DNA of 64,000 bases from Henriciella marina DSM 19595 (GTDB taxonomy: Bacteria > Pseudomonadota > Alphaproteobacteria > Caulobacterales > Hyphomonadaceae). The stretch spans positions 1,240,001-1,304,000 of the forward strand of contig NZ_AQXT01000002.1 in the NCBI RefSeq assembly GCF_000376805.1, written 5' to 3'. Below the pieces are notes generated by a model, which was given only the letters and a program-made list of their open reading frames with translations, had not been told where the DNA came from and ran no database searches. The translations under genes and the position numbers were made by a program. Shown here piece by piece: positions 16,467 to 25,860 of the stretch (position 1 is the first letter of the stretch; every line of letters begins with the position of its first letter).

Positions 16467-17387
16467 TCAGCCGCCCTTCTTGGAAATCCATTTGAACTTC
16501 TTCTCGTCCCACCATGGGAAGAAGCTTGGCATATCCTTGGAGACCGAGCCTTCATATTTGGCTGGGCGCTTTTCGAGGAAGCTCATCACGCCCTCCTTGG
16601 CATCTGGCGACTGGCCACGCTCATAGATCGAGGCTGAGTCGACGATGTGGGCTTCCATCGGATGCTCTGCGCCAAGCATGCGCCACATCATGTGACGGGT
16701 GAGGGCGTTCGAAACCGGCGCGGTATTGTCAGCGATCTCGCGGGCCAGCTCTTTCGCGCGCGTCATCAGATCGGCCTGGGGCACGACTTCGGAAACCAGA
16801 CCGCCAGAGAGCGCTTCGGCTGCCGGGAATACCCGGCCTGTGTAGCACCACTCCAGCGCTTTCGAGATACCGACGAGGCGCGGCAGGAACCAACTCGAGG
16901 CGGCTTCCGGATTGATGCCGCGCTTGTTGAAGACAAAGCCGAAGCGGGCATTGTCAGACGCGAGGCGGACATCCATCGGCAGCTGCATTGTCACACCGAT
17001 CCCGACAGCCGCGCCATTGATGGCGCCAATGACCGGTTTCAGGCTTTCGAAGATGCGAAGCGTGACGCGCCCGCCGCCATCACGCTGGACGTCCTCGGAG
17101 GTGGAACGGCCTGCCTCACCGGATGCCGCACGTGCGTCATAGTCGAAGGTCTTGGCCCCTTCGGAGAGGTCCGCGCCGGCGCAGAAGGCGCGCTCGCCAG
17201 AGCCGGTCACGATAACGACCTTGATGTCGTCATCCTTGTCGGTCTCATCGAAGGCGGCGATCATTTCCATCATCATCTTGCCGGTGAAGGCATTCATCTT
17301 CTCCGGGCGGTGAAGGGTGAGGATGGCAATGCCGTCTTCCTTCTCCAGTTTGATCTGTTCGAATTCCTTGATCACGGTCGCGCTCAT
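16467..17387 (-). CDS. Enoyl-CoA hydratase/isomerase (crotonase family)
   Basis: 306 residues. The crotonase fold is clear: ILTLHRPEKMNAFTGKMM, then the oxyanion-hole segment GERAFCAGADLSEG, then the second hole segment VIGAINGAAVGIGVTM. Such enzymes hydrate or isomerise enoyl-CoA in fatty-acid or branched-chain degradation. A GGGAGAC site precedes ATG 17387, which is why I prefer it to the longer frame. The stop is followed by the bidirectional terminator. Confidence 0.92.
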   Translation of the reverse strand: MSATVIKEFEQIKLEKEDGIAILTLHRPEKMNAFTGKMMMEMIAAFDETDKDDDIKVVIVTGSGERAFCAGADLSEGAKTFDYDARAASGEAGRSTSEDVQRDGGGRVTLRIFESLKPVIGAINGAAVGIGVTMQLPMDVRLASDNARFGFVFNKRGINPEAASSWFLPRLVGISKALEWCYTGRVFPAAEALSGGLVSEVVPQADLMTRAKELAREIADNTAPVSNALTRHMMWRMLGAEHPMEAHIVDSASIYERGQSPDAKEGVMSFLEKRPAKYEGSVSKDMPSFFPWWDEKKFKWISKKGG

Positions 17388-17573
17388 CGGACGTGTCTCC
17401 CTTTTTTTGCTACGGTCTTGGCGCCCACAGAGGCGGGCTTCCCCGGCGTTCGTCAAGCAGGTTTTCGACGAAGTGTCGTTGCGAAACCCGGCGCGGGCAA
17501 CTTGCGCGCTGGTGGACAATATGCTCTTCGAAATACGGCAAAATGTTCGATTACAGGGGTATAGGGGGCATAG

Positions 17574-18293
17574 ATGAAGCGGCTTTCAATCATGTTCATG
17601 GCGGCAGCTGGGTTGGCAGCAACGGCATCGGCGCAAACGGTCTGGGGCATTGAGGCCTATAGCGATGTCTGCCGGGTCGTCCTTGTGGAAGACGAAAACC
17701 GGATCGGACAGGGCATGATCGACCATCTCGACCAGGGTTGCCGCGTCGGGCCCTTCGAGCGTTACGCTGTTGGCGACAGGGGGACGGTCCGCTTCCTTGG
17801 CGCGCATGGCGATATCCTCATGGCCGTCACACCTGAAGGCGCCGGATACACCGGCATCATCGGCGATGGCGATGCAGTCACGATGAGCGTCATGGGCAGC
17901 GAACCAGCCAGGCGCGCCCCGCCGCCAGAACGTCCGCGCCGGGCCCCTGCGCCGAATCGCGGCGCGGCCGGTTTCGGCAAAACAGCCACCGCGGACTGCG
18001 TGCGCTATTACGACACCGGACAGTGCGCGCAGGATCACGATCTTGGCCTGCCCGGCAGCCGGTTCGACCTTCTGCCGATCGAGACCCGGGCGCGAATGAA
18101 CAAGCGCTTCATGGGGAGCCTCAACTCCTCGATTGAAGGCCAGATTGAACCGCGGGTCTGCATGGAGGTGCGCAACTGCACCGAAAGCATGATCGATGAG
18201 GAAGTCTGGTGCGAGGTCAGCCATGATGGCGACTGGTCCTGGATACTCAAACAGGATGAGCAATTCGTCTATGCTGGCGCCGGGTGCGGCTGA
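17574..18293 (+). CDS. Secreted protein with AprI/Inh-like N-terminal domain
   Basis: 239 residues. The signal peptide ends at TASA (residue 20). Residues 22-108 contain two cysteines and a pattern (CRVVLVED ... GCRVGPFERY ... GTVRFLGAHGDILMAV ... YTGIIGDGDAVTM) that resembles the eight-stranded AprI/Inh metalloprotease-inhibitor or Omp19 barrel. A Pro/Arg linker (110-132) leads to a second domain of about 100 residues with six cysteines and no recognised family. The inhibitor assignment is by pattern only. Confidence 0.6.
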   Translation: MKRLSIMFMAAAGLAATASAQTVWGIEAYSDVCRVVLVEDENRIGQGMIDHLDQGCRVGPFERYAVGDRGTVRFLGAHGDILMAVTPEGAGYTGIIGDGDAVTMSVMGSEPARRAPPPERPRRAPAPNRGAAGFGKTATADCVRYYDTGQCAQDHDLGLPGSRFDLLPIETRARMNKRFMGSLNSSIEGQIEPRVCMEVRNCTESMIDEEVWCEVSHDGDWSWILKQDEQFVYAGAGCG

Positions 18294-18444
18294 CCTGATT
18301 TCCTCGCAACCATCCTGCATGTCTGTCGACCCGCTCGAGTATATTGAGCTGCTGGCCGATGTGGACTTCGTGATGAAAGCTGGCACGATCTAAAAAAGGA
18401 CGGCGCCGCGACCGCGAACTGACCCGCCCCGAACGAAAGCGCCC

Positions 18445-19401
18445 ATGCCTGAATTTCCTTCCCCGACCACACTTGCAGCCCCAGCCTTCGTGCTGGCGGT
18501 TATCTGGGAGTGGTGGGCGGTGAAGTCCGGCCGGGCCGGCGGGCGCTATGAAACAAAGGACGCCGTGGCCTCGATGGCGATGGGGGTCGGCAACCTCGTC
18601 GTGAACACGCTGACCGGGGCAATCACGCTCTGGATGATGATGCTGGTCTGGCCGTTCCGCCTGATGGAGATACCGGTCACCTGGTGGAGCTTTATTCTCC
18701 TCTTTGTCGCCTATGACTTTACCTATTACTGGAAGCATCGCCTCGCCCACCGGGTGCGCTGGTTCTGGATGGAGCATGTCACCCACCATTCCTCGACCCA
18801 TTACAATCTCACTACCGCGCTGCGCCAGCCATGGTTCGGCCCGTTCACAGGGCTTATCCTGCTTGGCCTGCCGCTGGTCCTGATCGGCTTCCACCCGCTC
18901 TTCATCTTCTTCGCGGGCGGACTGAACCTTCTCTACCAGTTCTGGATCCACACCGAATCCATTGGCCGGATGCCGGGCTGGTTCGAAGCCGTGATGAACA
19001 CGCCGTCGCATCACCGCGTCCACCACGCGACCAACCCGCGCTATCTCGATGCCAATTATGCCGGTGTCTTCATTGTGTGGGACAAGATGTTCGGAAGCTT
19101 CGTCGAAGAGCGCGAAGACGAACCGCCGACCTATGGCATCGTCAAACCGCTCGGCAGCTATAATCCAGTGACCATCGCCTTCCATGAAGCAGGTGGCCTT
19201 GTGGCTGACTGCCGCCGGGACGGCTTAAAACCTCTGCGCTGGCTTGGGCGCGCCATCAATCCGCCCGGCTGGAGCCCTGACGGCAATCATAATCGCAGCG
19301 AGGACATCAGAGCGGCCTGGGCGGCGGCGCAGGCCGGCGCGGCTGCGCCCGGGGAGGACATGCCGCGTCGACAGCCAGACCTGCCATCGGCTGCCGAATA
19401 G
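18445..19401 (+). CDS. Sterol desaturase/fatty-acid hydroxylase family protein (copy 1)
   Basis: 318 residues with four membrane helices and the di-iron histidine clusters of the FA-hydroxylase superfamily: HRLAH, HVTHH and HRVHH. These enzymes hydroxylate or desaturate lipids at the membrane. The C-terminal 80 residues are hydrophilic and include WSPDGNHNRSEDIRAAW, shared with the next gene. The substrate is unknown. It is paralogous to the gene 115 bases downstream. Confidence 0.88.
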   Translation: MPEFPSPTTLAAPAFVLAVIWEWWAVKSGRAGGRYETKDAVASMAMGVGNLVVNTLTGAITLWMMMLVWPFRLMEIPVTWWSFILLFVAYDFTYYWKHRLAHRVRWFWMEHVTHHSSTHYNLTTALRQPWFGPFTGLILLGLPLVLIGFHPLFIFFAGGLNLLYQFWIHTESIGRMPGWFEAVMNTPSHHRVHHATNPRYLDANYAGVFIVWDKMFGSFVEEREDEPPTYGIVKPLGSYNPVTIAFHEAGGLVADCRRDGLKPLRWLGRAINPPGWSPDGNHNRSEDIRAAWAAAQAGAAAPGEDMPRRQPDLPSAAE

Positions 19402-19515
19402 GCGTCTATCTCGCCCGGGCGGCCGAATGGTCGCAGTCCCGGCCCTCGCCATCCTGGCCGATAGCCGGTAGCAACGGTCCCAATCGCTAAAAGCGGGACC
19501 GCCAGCGCCAGAAGC

Positions 19516-20436
19516 ATGATCGACAATCTTCCCTCCCTTTCGATCCTCGCCCTGCCGGTTGTTGGCCTTGCCATTGCAACGGAGTGGTGGGCGGTCAGTA
19601 CCGGACGCGCCCGGGGGCGTTACGACGCCCGCCATGCGCTGACTTCAGTCTGCATGGGGATCGGCAATGTGGCGATCAATTCGGCCACGGCGCTTCTGTC
19701 GCTCTGGGTGCTGAAATCTATCTGCGACCTTCACATCTGGGACATGCCGGACACCTGGCTGTTCTTTCCGGTGGTGATGCTCATCTATGACTTCTTCTAT
19801 TACTGGAAGCACCGGTTGGGGCATATGACCCGCGCCATGTGGGCCGAGCATGTGACGCATCATTCCAGTCCCGACTACAATTTGGCCACCGCCTTGCGCC
19901 AGCCCTGGACCGGGCCGCTGACCGGCCTTGTCTTCAGCGGGATTCCGATGGTGCTGATCGGCTTTTCCCCTGCATGGATCGTCCTCGCATCGGCGTTTCA
20001 CCTTGCCTATCAGTTCTGGATCCATACCGAGGCGATCGGCCGGCTGCCGGGCTGGTATGAACTCATCTTCAACACGCCCAGCCACCACCGCGTCCATCAC
20101 GCCACGAATCCGCGCTATCTGGACCGCAATTTTGGTGGCACGCTGATCATCTGGGACAGGCTGTTCGGCACGTTCGAGGCCGAACGGGCCGAGGAACGCC
20201 CACATTACGGGATTTTCAAGCCGCTCAATTCCACCAACCCCATCAAGGTGGCCTTCCATGAGGCGGCGGCCCTCCTCAGAGATTGCGCAGGCGACGGCTT
20301 TCGCCCGCGCACCTGGGCGAGACGCGCCGTGAACGCGCCTGGCTGGAGCCCGGACGGCAATCATATGCGGAGCGTGGACGTGCGTGCGCACTGGCAGCGC
20401 GCGCAGCGCGACCGGCCGCAGGCCCGGCGGGACTGA
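19516..20436 (+). CDS. Sterol desaturase/fatty-acid hydroxylase family protein (copy 2)
   Basis: 306 residues, clearly a tandem paralogue of the preceding gene across its whole length, with the same clusters (HRLGH, HVTHH, HRVHH) and the same C-terminal WSPDGNHMRSVDVRAHW segment. Two diverged copies in a row suggest different lipid substrates or a paired action. The gap of 114 bases contains no terminator that I see, so they may form one transcript. Confidence 0.88.
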   Translation: MIDNLPSLSILALPVVGLAIATEWWAVSTGRARGRYDARHALTSVCMGIGNVAINSATALLSLWVLKSICDLHIWDMPDTWLFFPVVMLIYDFFYYWKHRLGHMTRAMWAEHVTHHSSPDYNLATALRQPWTGPLTGLVFSGIPMVLIGFSPAWIVLASAFHLAYQFWIHTEAIGRLPGWYELIFNTPSHHRVHHATNPRYLDRNFGGTLIIWDRLFGTFEAERAEERPHYGIFKPLNSTNPIKVAFHEAAALLRDCAGDGFRPRTWARRAVNAPGWSPDGNHMRSVDVRAHWQRAQRDRPQARRD

Positions 20437-20470
20437 CGGCGTAAAGCGCTGGCTTTTTGAGAGAGCCCGG

Positions 20471-20839
20471 TCACCCGGTGTCGATGAAAGCCGGCCCTGC
20501 GCGCGAGGGGTTAGTGCCAAGGGGGCGCGCCGCCGGAGAGGCGTGCGCATGCGCAGAATGCGTCTCGCCGCAGACGCCGTCAGGGTATCCACCTTCAAGA
20601 TTGAGCCACGGGGCCCGCGGTGCATGGCGCGTCCAGTCAGCTGGAGCCGGTTTGTCGGCGTCGAAGTAATTGGCCACGACGATGCGGCCGCCGCGCGTGA
20701 CAGCGAGAATTAGCAGGCCCGCGGTTTCCTCAGGCAGGGTTGCCAGCCAGCGGCGCCAGATCGCGACATCCCAGAGAAAGACCGGCCAGAGCCAGACCGG
20801 AAGCTTTCCAAGAATGCCAAGAACGAAGTCGCGTGTCAT
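20471..20839 (-). CDS. Small hypothetical protein
   Basis: 122 residues. The N-terminus is amphipathic and Trp-rich (KLPVWLWPVFLWDVAIWRRWL), followed by a short beta-like segment (LLILAVTRGGRIVVANYFD) and a polar tail. I chose ATG 20839 because the upstream frame runs into the promoter of the acyl-CoA synthetase gene. I recognise no family. It is convergent with the second desaturase-like gene and divergent from the synthetase. Confidence 0.55.
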   Translation of the reverse strand: MTRDFVLGILGKLPVWLWPVFLWDVAIWRRWLATLPEETAGLLILAVTRGGRIVVANYFDADKPAPADWTRHAPRAPWLNLEGGYPDGVCGETHSAHAHASPAARPLGTNPSRAGPAFIDTG

Positions 20840-21034
20840 GACGAAGATTGAACCACAGGCTGGTCCGGGTGGGACGAATTGAATTTGTCCGCATGGGAGG
20901 TGCGCGGGAGCGCGCCAGTTTCCGCTACGTTGGGCATGGACGCGCCATACCTGCTTGATAGAAACCTCGACAAAGCCACAATGCCCGCCCGGCATGGACC
21001 GAGAGCGCGCTCATTCAAACAGGAGAGGCCCCGA

Positions 21035-22585
21035 ATGCATCCAAGCCATTTTGCCAAGTCCAAGCCAGACCACCCCGCCTATATCATGGGCGGGTCCGGT
21101 GAAACGGTGACGTTCAAGCAGCTTGAAGAGCGCTCCAACCAGATGGCGCATCTATTCCGCGATCATGGCATCAAGGCCGGCGACACGATTGCGATCTTCG
21201 CGGAAAACAGCGCGCGCTATTTCGAGATCGCCTGGGCCGCGCAGCGCTCTGGTCTTTATTATGTCTGTATCTCTTCGCGTCTGACGGCGCCGGAAGTGGA
21301 ATACATCCTCTCTGATTCCGGGGCGCGCATCGTGATTGCGTCGGCGTCTCTCAGCAGTGTGGCCACCGAAGTGAACGCCACGACCAAGCTGGATGCCTAC
21401 TGGTCCATCGATGGCGAGATCTTCGGCTATCAGCAGCTGGAAGACCTCTGCAAGAACAAGCCCGTCACGCCGATCTCAGATGAGATGATGGGTACGGACA
21501 TGCTCTATTCCTCCGGCACGACGGGCCGTCCGAAAGGCATTCGGCCGCCGCTTGAGCGCGATATACCGATCGATGAGCCAAGCGTGCTGGTGCAGCTCGC
21601 CCAGCTTCTCGCCAAGGCGCAGGGCGATGACATGGTCTACCTGTCGCCCGCGCCGCTCTATCACGCGGCGCCGCTTCGCTGGTGCATGTCGTTCACGCGC
21701 ATGGGCGCCACGCTGGTCATCATGGAGAAGTTCGACCCGGAGAAATACCTCCAGCTGGTCGAGAAATACAAGGTGACGCACACCCAACTCGTGCCGACGA
21801 TGTTCGTCAAAATGCTCAAACTTCCCAAGGACGTACGCGAGAAATATGATGTGTCCTCGCTGCGCGCCGCCATCCATGCCGCTGCCCCCTGCCCGATCCC
21901 GGTCAAGGAGCAGATGATCGAATGGTGGGGTCCGGTGATCGAGGAATATTATGCCGGCTCCGAGGGCAATGGCATGACCTGGATCAATTCCGAGCAGTGG
22001 CTCGGCCATAAGGGCTCTGTCGGCCTGCCGGTCATGGGGGAGCTGCACATCTGCGACGAGGACGGCAATGAACTGCCCGTCGGCGAGGCCGGGACGATCT
22101 ATTATGGCGGCACCACACCGCCGACCTATCACAACGACCCTGACAAGACGAAAGACGCGCTTAACCCGAAGAACGCCGAATGGTCGACGCTGGGTGATGT
22201 CGGGCGGCTGGACGAGGATGGCTTTCTCTATCTGACGGACCGCAAGGCGTTCATGATCATTTCCGGCGGCGTGAACATCTATCCGCAGGAAGCCGAGAAC
22301 GTGCTGATCACCCACCCGAAAGTGGCTGATGTCGCCGTCATCGGCGTCCCGAATGACGAGTTCGGCGAAGAGGTGAAAGCGGTTGTCCAGCCTGCCGAAG
22401 GCATACCGGCTGACGAGGCCCTGAAGGAAGAGCTTCTGGAGTATTGCCGCTCGCAGCTGGCCAAGATCAAATGCCCGAAGACGGTCGACTTCGATCCGGA
22501 CCTGCCGCGCCACCCGACCGGCAAGCTTTACAAGCGTCTGGTGCGCGACCGGTATTGGGGCAAGACCGAAACGACCATCGTCTAG
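21035..22585 (+). CDS. AMP-binding acyl-CoA synthetase
   Basis: 516 residues. ANL-superfamily motifs are in order: P-loop YSSGTTGRPKG near residue 160, the YYGGT region, GDVGRLDEDGFLYLTDRK, then GGVNIYPQEAENVL and the C-terminal GKLYKR with the catalytic Lys. It activates a carboxylic acid to its CoA thioester. AGGAG lies 9 bases before the chosen ATG. The chain-length preference is not evident. A role with the nearby MaoC hydratase and crotonase in acyl-CoA metabolism is plausible. Confidence 0.92.
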   Translation: MHPSHFAKSKPDHPAYIMGGSGETVTFKQLEERSNQMAHLFRDHGIKAGDTIAIFAENSARYFEIAWAAQRSGLYYVCISSRLTAPEVEYILSDSGARIVIASASLSSVATEVNATTKLDAYWSIDGEIFGYQQLEDLCKNKPVTPISDEMMGTDMLYSSGTTGRPKGIRPPLERDIPIDEPSVLVQLAQLLAKAQGDDMVYLSPAPLYHAAPLRWCMSFTRMGATLVIMEKFDPEKYLQLVEKYKVTHTQLVPTMFVKMLKLPKDVREKYDVSSLRAAIHAAAPCPIPVKEQMIEWWGPVIEEYYAGSEGNGMTWINSEQWLGHKGSVGLPVMGELHICDEDGNELPVGEAGTIYYGGTTPPTYHNDPDKTKDALNPKNAEWSTLGDVGRLDEDGFLYLTDRKAFMIISGGVNIYPQEAENVLITHPKVADVAVIGVPNDEFGEEVKAVVQPAEGIPADEALKEELLEYCRSQLAKIKCPKTVDFDPDLPRHPTGKLYKRLVRDRYWGKTETTIV

Positions 22586-22603
22586 GCCCTGGGCTGGGGC
22601 GTC

Positions 22604-22957
22604 CTAGATGCCCCAGCTTTCCGGGTTTGTAATTATCTCGCCAGATGAAAGCGCCTGCATCCCTTTGACGACGCGGATAACGTACCAGACGATCGCGGCG
22701 AGGATAATCAGGATTCCCACGACGAGGAGCGTCAGGACCGCGCCGATCACCATGAAGAGGAACATCTTCCAGAAGATGTTGATCTGGTTTTCGTAATGCG
22801 ACTGGACCAGCGGCGAGGCGGTGCTTTTCCCGACATAGGCCATCACCACGCCAACGAGAGCCGAAACACCGATCAGGAAGCTGCAAAGATAGAGAATATA
22901 GACGAGGTTGGCATTCCCCTTCTGACCGGGATCGACTGTCACTATGGGGTCGGACAT
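22604..22957 (-). CDS. DUF4870-like membrane protein
   Basis: 117 residues with three hydrophobic helices and the loop SHYENQINIFWK, which matches the DUF4870/TIC20-like small membrane proteins (HY..Q.....W). I chose ATG 22957; an in-frame extension upstream lacks coding character. Function unknown. It is convergent with the acyl-CoA synthetase. Confidence 0.75.
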   Translation of the reverse strand: MSDPIVTVDPGQKGNANLVYILYLCSFLIGVSALVGVVMAYVGKSTASPLVQSHYENQINIFWKMFLFMVIGAVLTLLVVGILIILAAIVWYVIRVVKGMQALSSGEIITNPESWGI

Positions 22958-23156
22958 TGGGGCACCTCTCATTCGGCGGGTTGGTAGGCGCCTACGCTGC
23001 CGCCTCTTCCGTATGAGCGCAAGAGACACCTGGGCTGGCCTTTCCACTTGAAACAATCGGCTTCCCGTTGCGCCAAGGCTTGCGATTGTCGTCCAGTTTC
23101 CGCAAAAGTACGCCCAACAAAACATATCCAGCACATCAGGAAGGAAACCAGAGAAT

Positions 23157-23612
23157 ATGGCTGATCCAACGAAAGTTCACTATGACGATCTTGAATCCAT
23201 GGTCGGCAAGGAGGTTGGCGTGTCCGACTGGGTCCTGATCGATCAGGACCGCGTCAACAAGTTCGCAGACGCGACCGGCGATCATCAGTGGATCCACGTC
23301 GATGTCGAGCGTGCGACGAAGGAAATGGGCGGCCCGATCGCGCATGGCTTCCTGACCCTCTCCCTGCTGCCGATGCTGGGTGCGCAGGTCATGCGTATCG
23401 AAGGCACCACGCGCGGCATCAATTACGGCTCCGACAAGGTCCGTTTCACCAATATGGTGCCTGTCGGCTCCAAGGTGCGTCTGCGCCAGAAATGCCTTGC
23501 CGTTGAACCAAAGGCGGGCGGCAAGCAGACCCGTATGGAAGCGACCATCGAGGTCGAAGGCCAGGAGCGCCCGGCGCTGGTGGCTGAGACGCTGACCGTC
23601 GTTTACGGTTAG
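23157..23612 (+). CDS. MaoC-family (R)-specific enoyl-CoA hydratase
   Basis: 151 residues, a single hotdog fold. The hydratase-2 motif is present: FADATGDHQWIHVD with the catalytic Asp and His, followed by GGPIAHGFLTLSLLP. These enzymes hydrate trans-2-enoyl-CoA. An AGGAA site precedes ATG 23157. It is followed by a strong terminator, so it is probably monocistronic. Confidence 0.92.
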   Translation: MADPTKVHYDDLESMVGKEVGVSDWVLIDQDRVNKFADATGDHQWIHVDVERATKEMGGPIAHGFLTLSLLPMLGAQVMRIEGTTRGINYGSDKVRFTNMVPVGSKVRLRQKCLAVEPKAGGKQTRMEATIEVEGQERPALVAETLTVVYG

Positions 23613-23636
23613 AGCCGCTTAAAATGCCTATGAACA

Positions 23637-23670
23637 AGGGGCTGGCGGTCTTTACTGCCAGCCCTTTTTT
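23637..23670 (+). terminator. Intrinsic terminator
   Basis: GGGGCTGGC pairs with GCCAGCCC around a ten-base loop and is followed by seven T residues, directly after the MaoC gene. Confidence 0.9.
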
Positions 23671-23830
23671 CGACCGATTTAAGCGTTAAGGTATAAATCT
23701 TGCAGTTTGCCAGCTGGAAGATTGTCCGCGGGGCACATGTCGTGCGTCGCTTGTGAAGGGAAGTGTTTGTTGCTGGCTGTCTGATGTCGGATAGCTTTAT
23801 CGATTGCGCCTCCCAAGAAGGGTCCCGACC

Positions 23831-25768
23831 ATGTATCTCAAACCAAAGTCCCTTTTCCTTTCGACAAGCGCCATGGCGCTGCTCGCCCTGCCCGCCCTGG
23901 CCCAGGCGGTTGACCGTCCCGATTTTGGCATGACGGCAGAAGCTTTTGCTGGCGATGATGTCTGCAGCGACCCGCGCTTTGAGGGAGCAGGCATGGCCGA
24001 AACCCCGGTTGATGACGCCCTTCTCAATGATGCGGCTGATTGCGAGGCTGCGTTTGACGCGGGTGACATCACGCTGATCGTGCCGGCTGAGACGGTTGAA
24101 GAGGCTGAGGTCGAGGAGGCTGAGGCTGAGGCTGAGGTCGAAGATGCAGGCGAGGTTGTTGATCTGGAAGAGGCAAGCGAGGCAGAGGGTACCGACGCTG
24201 ACGCCGACCTGGACGAGGAAGAGGCAGAGGCTGAGGTTGAGGGCGACGCGGAAGCTGAAATCGACGCCGAAGCTGAGGTCGAGGACGATGCGGCAGACGT
24301 CGCGGCTGAAGATGACACCGCAACGAACGAGGATATTGCTGTCGATGCCGTCGAAGACGCCTCTGACACAGGCACTGAAGACGCCGGCGAGGACGCCGCT
24401 TCTGACGCGGGCGTAGACGCTGAAACGGGCGACGACGCCGAAGACGATGCGACGCTGGCCATTGAAGCTGAGGTCGATGAGGACGCCGGTGTCGCCGTCC
24501 AAGACTCAGACACCGCTGAAGAAACGTCAGATGAGTTGCTTGCGGACGATGCGGCAGAGGCAGAGGCAGACACAGAGGTCGAACCAGAGGTCGTAGACGA
24601 AGAGCCAGCTGCTGAAGATGCCGAGCAGACGGACGAGGCTGACGTCGATCTGACCTCGGAAGAGGATATGACTGACGCGTCTGACATCGCCGAGGGCGAA
24701 GAAGACGAGGTTTCTGGCGACGAGACCCCTGGGCTGGCTGAACCAGAGGCAGAGATTGAAGCAGAGACCGGCGCCGAAGCAGAGATCGACACTGAAATTG
24801 ATGATGCGCCTGTTGAAGAAGAGCCGGCTTCGGATATGGACGAGGACGCTGCCGTCGACCCTGCCACCGAGGACGAAACCACTGACGAAGTCGAGGCATC
24901 TGACGCTGAGACCGGCGCCCCGGAAGACGAGGCAACACTTGATGAAGCCGGTGCTGGCGACGAGACGGCCCTTTCCGAAGAGAACGCAGACGACGCAACC
25001 GACGAGACAGACGAAGTCGATCTTGAAGAAGCGGCCGACGATGCTGATACGGTGAGCGAAGACGGGCTGGACGCCGAAGCCCCGGTTGAAACCGATGTGG
25101 ACGAGCAGTCGGAGGCCGCGTCTGACGACGATGAAGCCACCCCTGAAGATGACATCGAAGCGGCTGATCCAGACGCGGAACCAGAAACCGGTGACGACAC
25201 AGTCGGCGCGGATGACGTTGGAACGGTCGAGACCGATGCTGAACAAGTATCAGGCGACGGCATCGATTTTGGCGACGACACCAGCGAGTTTGCCTTGGAC
25301 GGCGAGTGTGACGACGCCCGCTTCACCGGCGAGGGCATGACATCGACCGCGCTCATCGAGGACGATATTGGCCGCGACGCGACCGATTGCCGGGGCGCCT
25401 TTGAGGCGGGTCGGCTTGAACTTCGCGAGACCGCCGAAGCAGCCAATGGAGACAAGAAAGACGAATTTGTCCCCGGCGCGGATGAGCCCGACACGGACGA
25501 GACCGAGGAGCTTCCATCAAGCGCAGTCGACGCTGGCACAAGCGAGACAAGCGAGACCGCGATCGACGCCGATGAAGGGATTTTCTTCAACGGCATCAAT
25601 TTTGGCGACAATGAGAGCCAGTGGGCCAATGATGGCGAATGTGACGACCCGCGCTTTGCTGGCGAGGGTATGACAAGTACGCCGCTTCTTGCCGAAGATA
25701 CGTTTCATGACGCCAATGATTGCCTGGCGGCATGGCAGACGGGGGGGCTGAAACTCGCTGGCGACTGA
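23831..25768 (+). CDS. Secreted hyperacidic protein with three Cys-containing repeats
   Basis: 645 residues. The signal peptide ends at ALAQA (residue 26). One copy of an approximately 50-residue repeat lies at 38-82 and two more at about 476-533 and 586-645. Each follows the pattern (D)GECDDPRF.GEGM ... D..DA.DC..A...G...L, with two cysteines. Between copies one and two are about 390 residues made almost only of Asp, Glu, Ala, Val and Thr, so the protein is extremely acidic. The repeat may bind calcium or form a disulfide; this is inference. ATG 23831 is chosen because the signal peptide starts there. No enzyme domain is visible. It probably acts in the periplasm or at the surface. Confidence 0.85.
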   Translation: MYLKPKSLFLSTSAMALLALPALAQAVDRPDFGMTAEAFAGDDVCSDPRFEGAGMAETPVDDALLNDAADCEAAFDAGDITLIVPAETVEEAEVEEAEAEAEVEDAGEVVDLEEASEAEGTDADADLDEEEAEAEVEGDAEAEIDAEAEVEDDAADVAAEDDTATNEDIAVDAVEDASDTGTEDAGEDAASDAGVDAETGDDAEDDATLAIEAEVDEDAGVAVQDSDTAEETSDELLADDAAEAEADTEVEPEVVDEEPAAEDAEQTDEADVDLTSEEDMTDASDIAEGEEDEVSGDETPGLAEPEAEIEAETGAEAEIDTEIDDAPVEEEPASDMDEDAAVDPATEDETTDEVEASDAETGAPEDEATLDEAGAGDETALSEENADDATDETDEVDLEEAADDADTVSEDGLDAEAPVETDVDEQSEAASDDDEATPEDDIEAADPDAEPETGDDTVGADDVGTVETDAEQVSGDGIDFGDDTSEFALDGECDDARFTGEGMTSTALIEDDIGRDATDCRGAFEAGRLELRETAEAANGDKKDEFVPGADEPDTDETEELPSSAVDAGTSETSETAIDADEGIFFNGINFGDNESQWANDGECDDPRFAGEGMTSTPLLAEDTFHDANDCLAAWQTGGLKLAGD

Positions 25769-25860
25769 GCTTTCGGACCTTGCCTGTGGGTGGGCGCTGT
25801 TGAAAGCGGCGCTCGACCCCATATCTCGAAGACAAGACCTCGAGACAGGAGTGCCAAGAC

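Noticed and set aside
24090-25250. CRISPR or DNA tandem-repeat array
   Set aside because: The repetitiveness reflects Asp/Glu/Ala codons in a coding region; there are no constant repeats with unique spacers.
23797-25629. 610-codon open frame on the minus strand, Ser/Ala/Val-rich
   Set aside because: It is antisense to the hyperacidic gene; GAC/GAG/GCC-rich codons give few stops in the opposite frame. It has no start context, signal or domain.
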